From Domibacillus aminovorans (GTDB lineage Bacteria; Bacillota; Bacilli; Bacillales; Domibacillaceae): 64,000 nt of DNA. This document shows, piece by piece, positions 63,390-64,000 of this stretch (positions are counted from its first letter, which is position 1; each line of letters starts with the position of its first letter). The stretch lies in the NCBI RefSeq assembly GCF_001643235.1, contig NZ_LQWY01000031.1:1-64000 (forward strand), given 5' to 3'. A model generated the notes under the pieces. It was not told where the DNA came from. It did not search any database and saw only the letters and a program-made list of their open reading frames with translations. The position numbers were made by a program, and so were the translations under genes.

Positions 63390-64000
63390 TTATAAATAGC
63401 CGTTCTCTTTTAATAAATCCATTGTAACGCCTTCTTTTTGAGGTCCTTCTTTTTTCTCCAACATATTGCTGACGTACTTCGCGAGCATATCGCATTCAAT
63501 ATTAACCGGATCACCAATTCCTTTTGTGGCTAGCACCGTTTCATCACGTGTATGCGGAATGAGGGAGATTGTCACGTCGTTATCAGTCACACCGAATAAT
63601 GTGAGCGATGTCCCGTCAAGAGCAATCGATCCTTTGTATAAAAAATACTGGCCGAGATGCTTTGGATACGAAATTGTCATATAAAGCGCGTTTTCTTCTA
63701 GTTTTTTTGACGTAATATGCCCGACACCATCCACGTGCCCTGAGACGAAATGACCGCCAAACCGGCCATTTGCAGCCATGGCACGTTCTAAGTTGACCGA
63801 CGATCCTGGTGTTAGCATAGACAAGGAGGTCGATGTAAACGTTTCAGGCATAACATCTGCTGTAAAATGTGTTTTCGTGAACGTTGTAACCGTTAAACAA
63901 ACACCGTTCACTGAAATACTATCTCCTAATTGAACATCCGATACAATTTTTTTTGCAGCAATCATTAACTGAAGCGATTTGCCTCCTCGGACAATGCGCT
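63390..64000 (-). CDS. ribE: Riboflavin synthase alpha chain (5' end outside window)
   Basis: This is the trimeric riboflavin synthase with two lumazine-binding repeats: AAKKIVSDVQLGDSISVNGVCLTVTTF with ADVMPETFTSTS, and a second repeat from GHVDGVGHITSKK through GSIALDGTSLTLFGV. The frame continues upstream without a stop to the right window edge (RIVRGGKSLQLMIAAKK), so the ATG at 63965 is internal and about 20 N-terminal residues lie outside. ribD and the expected FMN riboswitch would lie beyond the edge. Confidence 0.95.
   Translation of the reverse strand, partial: RIVRGGKSLQLMIAAKKIVSDVQLGDSISVNGVCLTVTTFTKTHFTADVMPETFTSTSLSMLTPGSSVNLERAMAANGRFGGHFVSGHVDGVGHITSKKLEENALYMTISYPKHLGQYFLYKGSIALDGTSLTLFGVTDNDVTISLIPHTRDETVLATKGIGDPVNIECDMLAKYVSNMLEKKEGPQKEGVTMDLLKENGYL

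Overview
The window reads as chromosomal DNA of an endospore-forming, low-GC Firmicute of the Bacillaceae type. The evidence is homologs of SpoVAD, the Sda checkpoint inhibitor, the replication terminator protein Rtp, the nucleoid repressor Rok, the bacillar pairs YojN/YojO and XpaC/YaaN, T-box control of trp genes and BirA control of biotin genes. I cannot name the genus safely. Most genes lie on the minus strand and follow strong Shine-Dalgarno sequences. TTG and GTG starts are common.

Layout. 1-4.2 kb: the 3' part of a xylulokinase gene, a relic of a type I-C cas5 gene, and a minus-strand stress cluster (thioesterase, universal stress protein, CoA-disulfide reductase, small acetyltransferase). 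4.3-5.1 kb: a hemolysin III family membrane protein. 5.15-11.43 kb: a decayed integrative element inserted in the 3' end of yeeI (YebC/PmpR family). It is bounded by a ~197-bp direct repeat of the gene end and carries a tyrosine recombinase, a large hybrid sensor kinase, a truncated plasmid-type HTH gene and an IS3 relic. 12-14.6 kb: rtp, a spoVAD-DUF421 pair and a phospholipase D relic. 14.6-17.7 kb: yhfS-yhfT-bioY behind a BirA box. 17.8-22.2 kb: a Tat translocase and gluconate-dehydrogenase-like oxidase region that looks like a tandem duplication whose two copies lost different genes. 22.2-33.6 kb: trhO, an aminotransferase, ktrD, a dehydratase pair, bioB (second BirA box), yidC, xpaC-telA, yojN-yojO.

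34-36.6 kb is a more AT-rich accessory patch: a MerR-like protein, a divergent coaD, an IDEAL-domain protein without a normal start codon, and a Rok homolog. It is followed by nnr, sda and odhAB. 43.2-51.5 kb holds a YlmA-type ATPase and the trpE-(GD fusion)-C-F-B-A operon behind two tandem tRNA-Trp T-boxes. 51.6-56 kb holds a nitrilase-family gene, a probable Fur-controlled small RNA resembling FsrA, and hom-thrC-thrB. 56-64 kb holds a beta-helix protein, a TANGO2-like protein, DUF779 plus aldehyde dehydrogenase, dapF and ribE-ribBA-ribH, with ribE running off the right edge.

The main biosynthetic units are tryptophan, threonine, biotin, riboflavin and diaminopimelate. Regulation visible in the DNA includes two T-boxes, two BirA operators, a Fur-like operator with a small RNA, two CcpA-like sites and many intrinsic terminators. 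The observations most worth following are the reciprocally decayed Tat/oxidase duplication, the yeeI-integrated element, the FsrA-like RNA and the cas5 relic.
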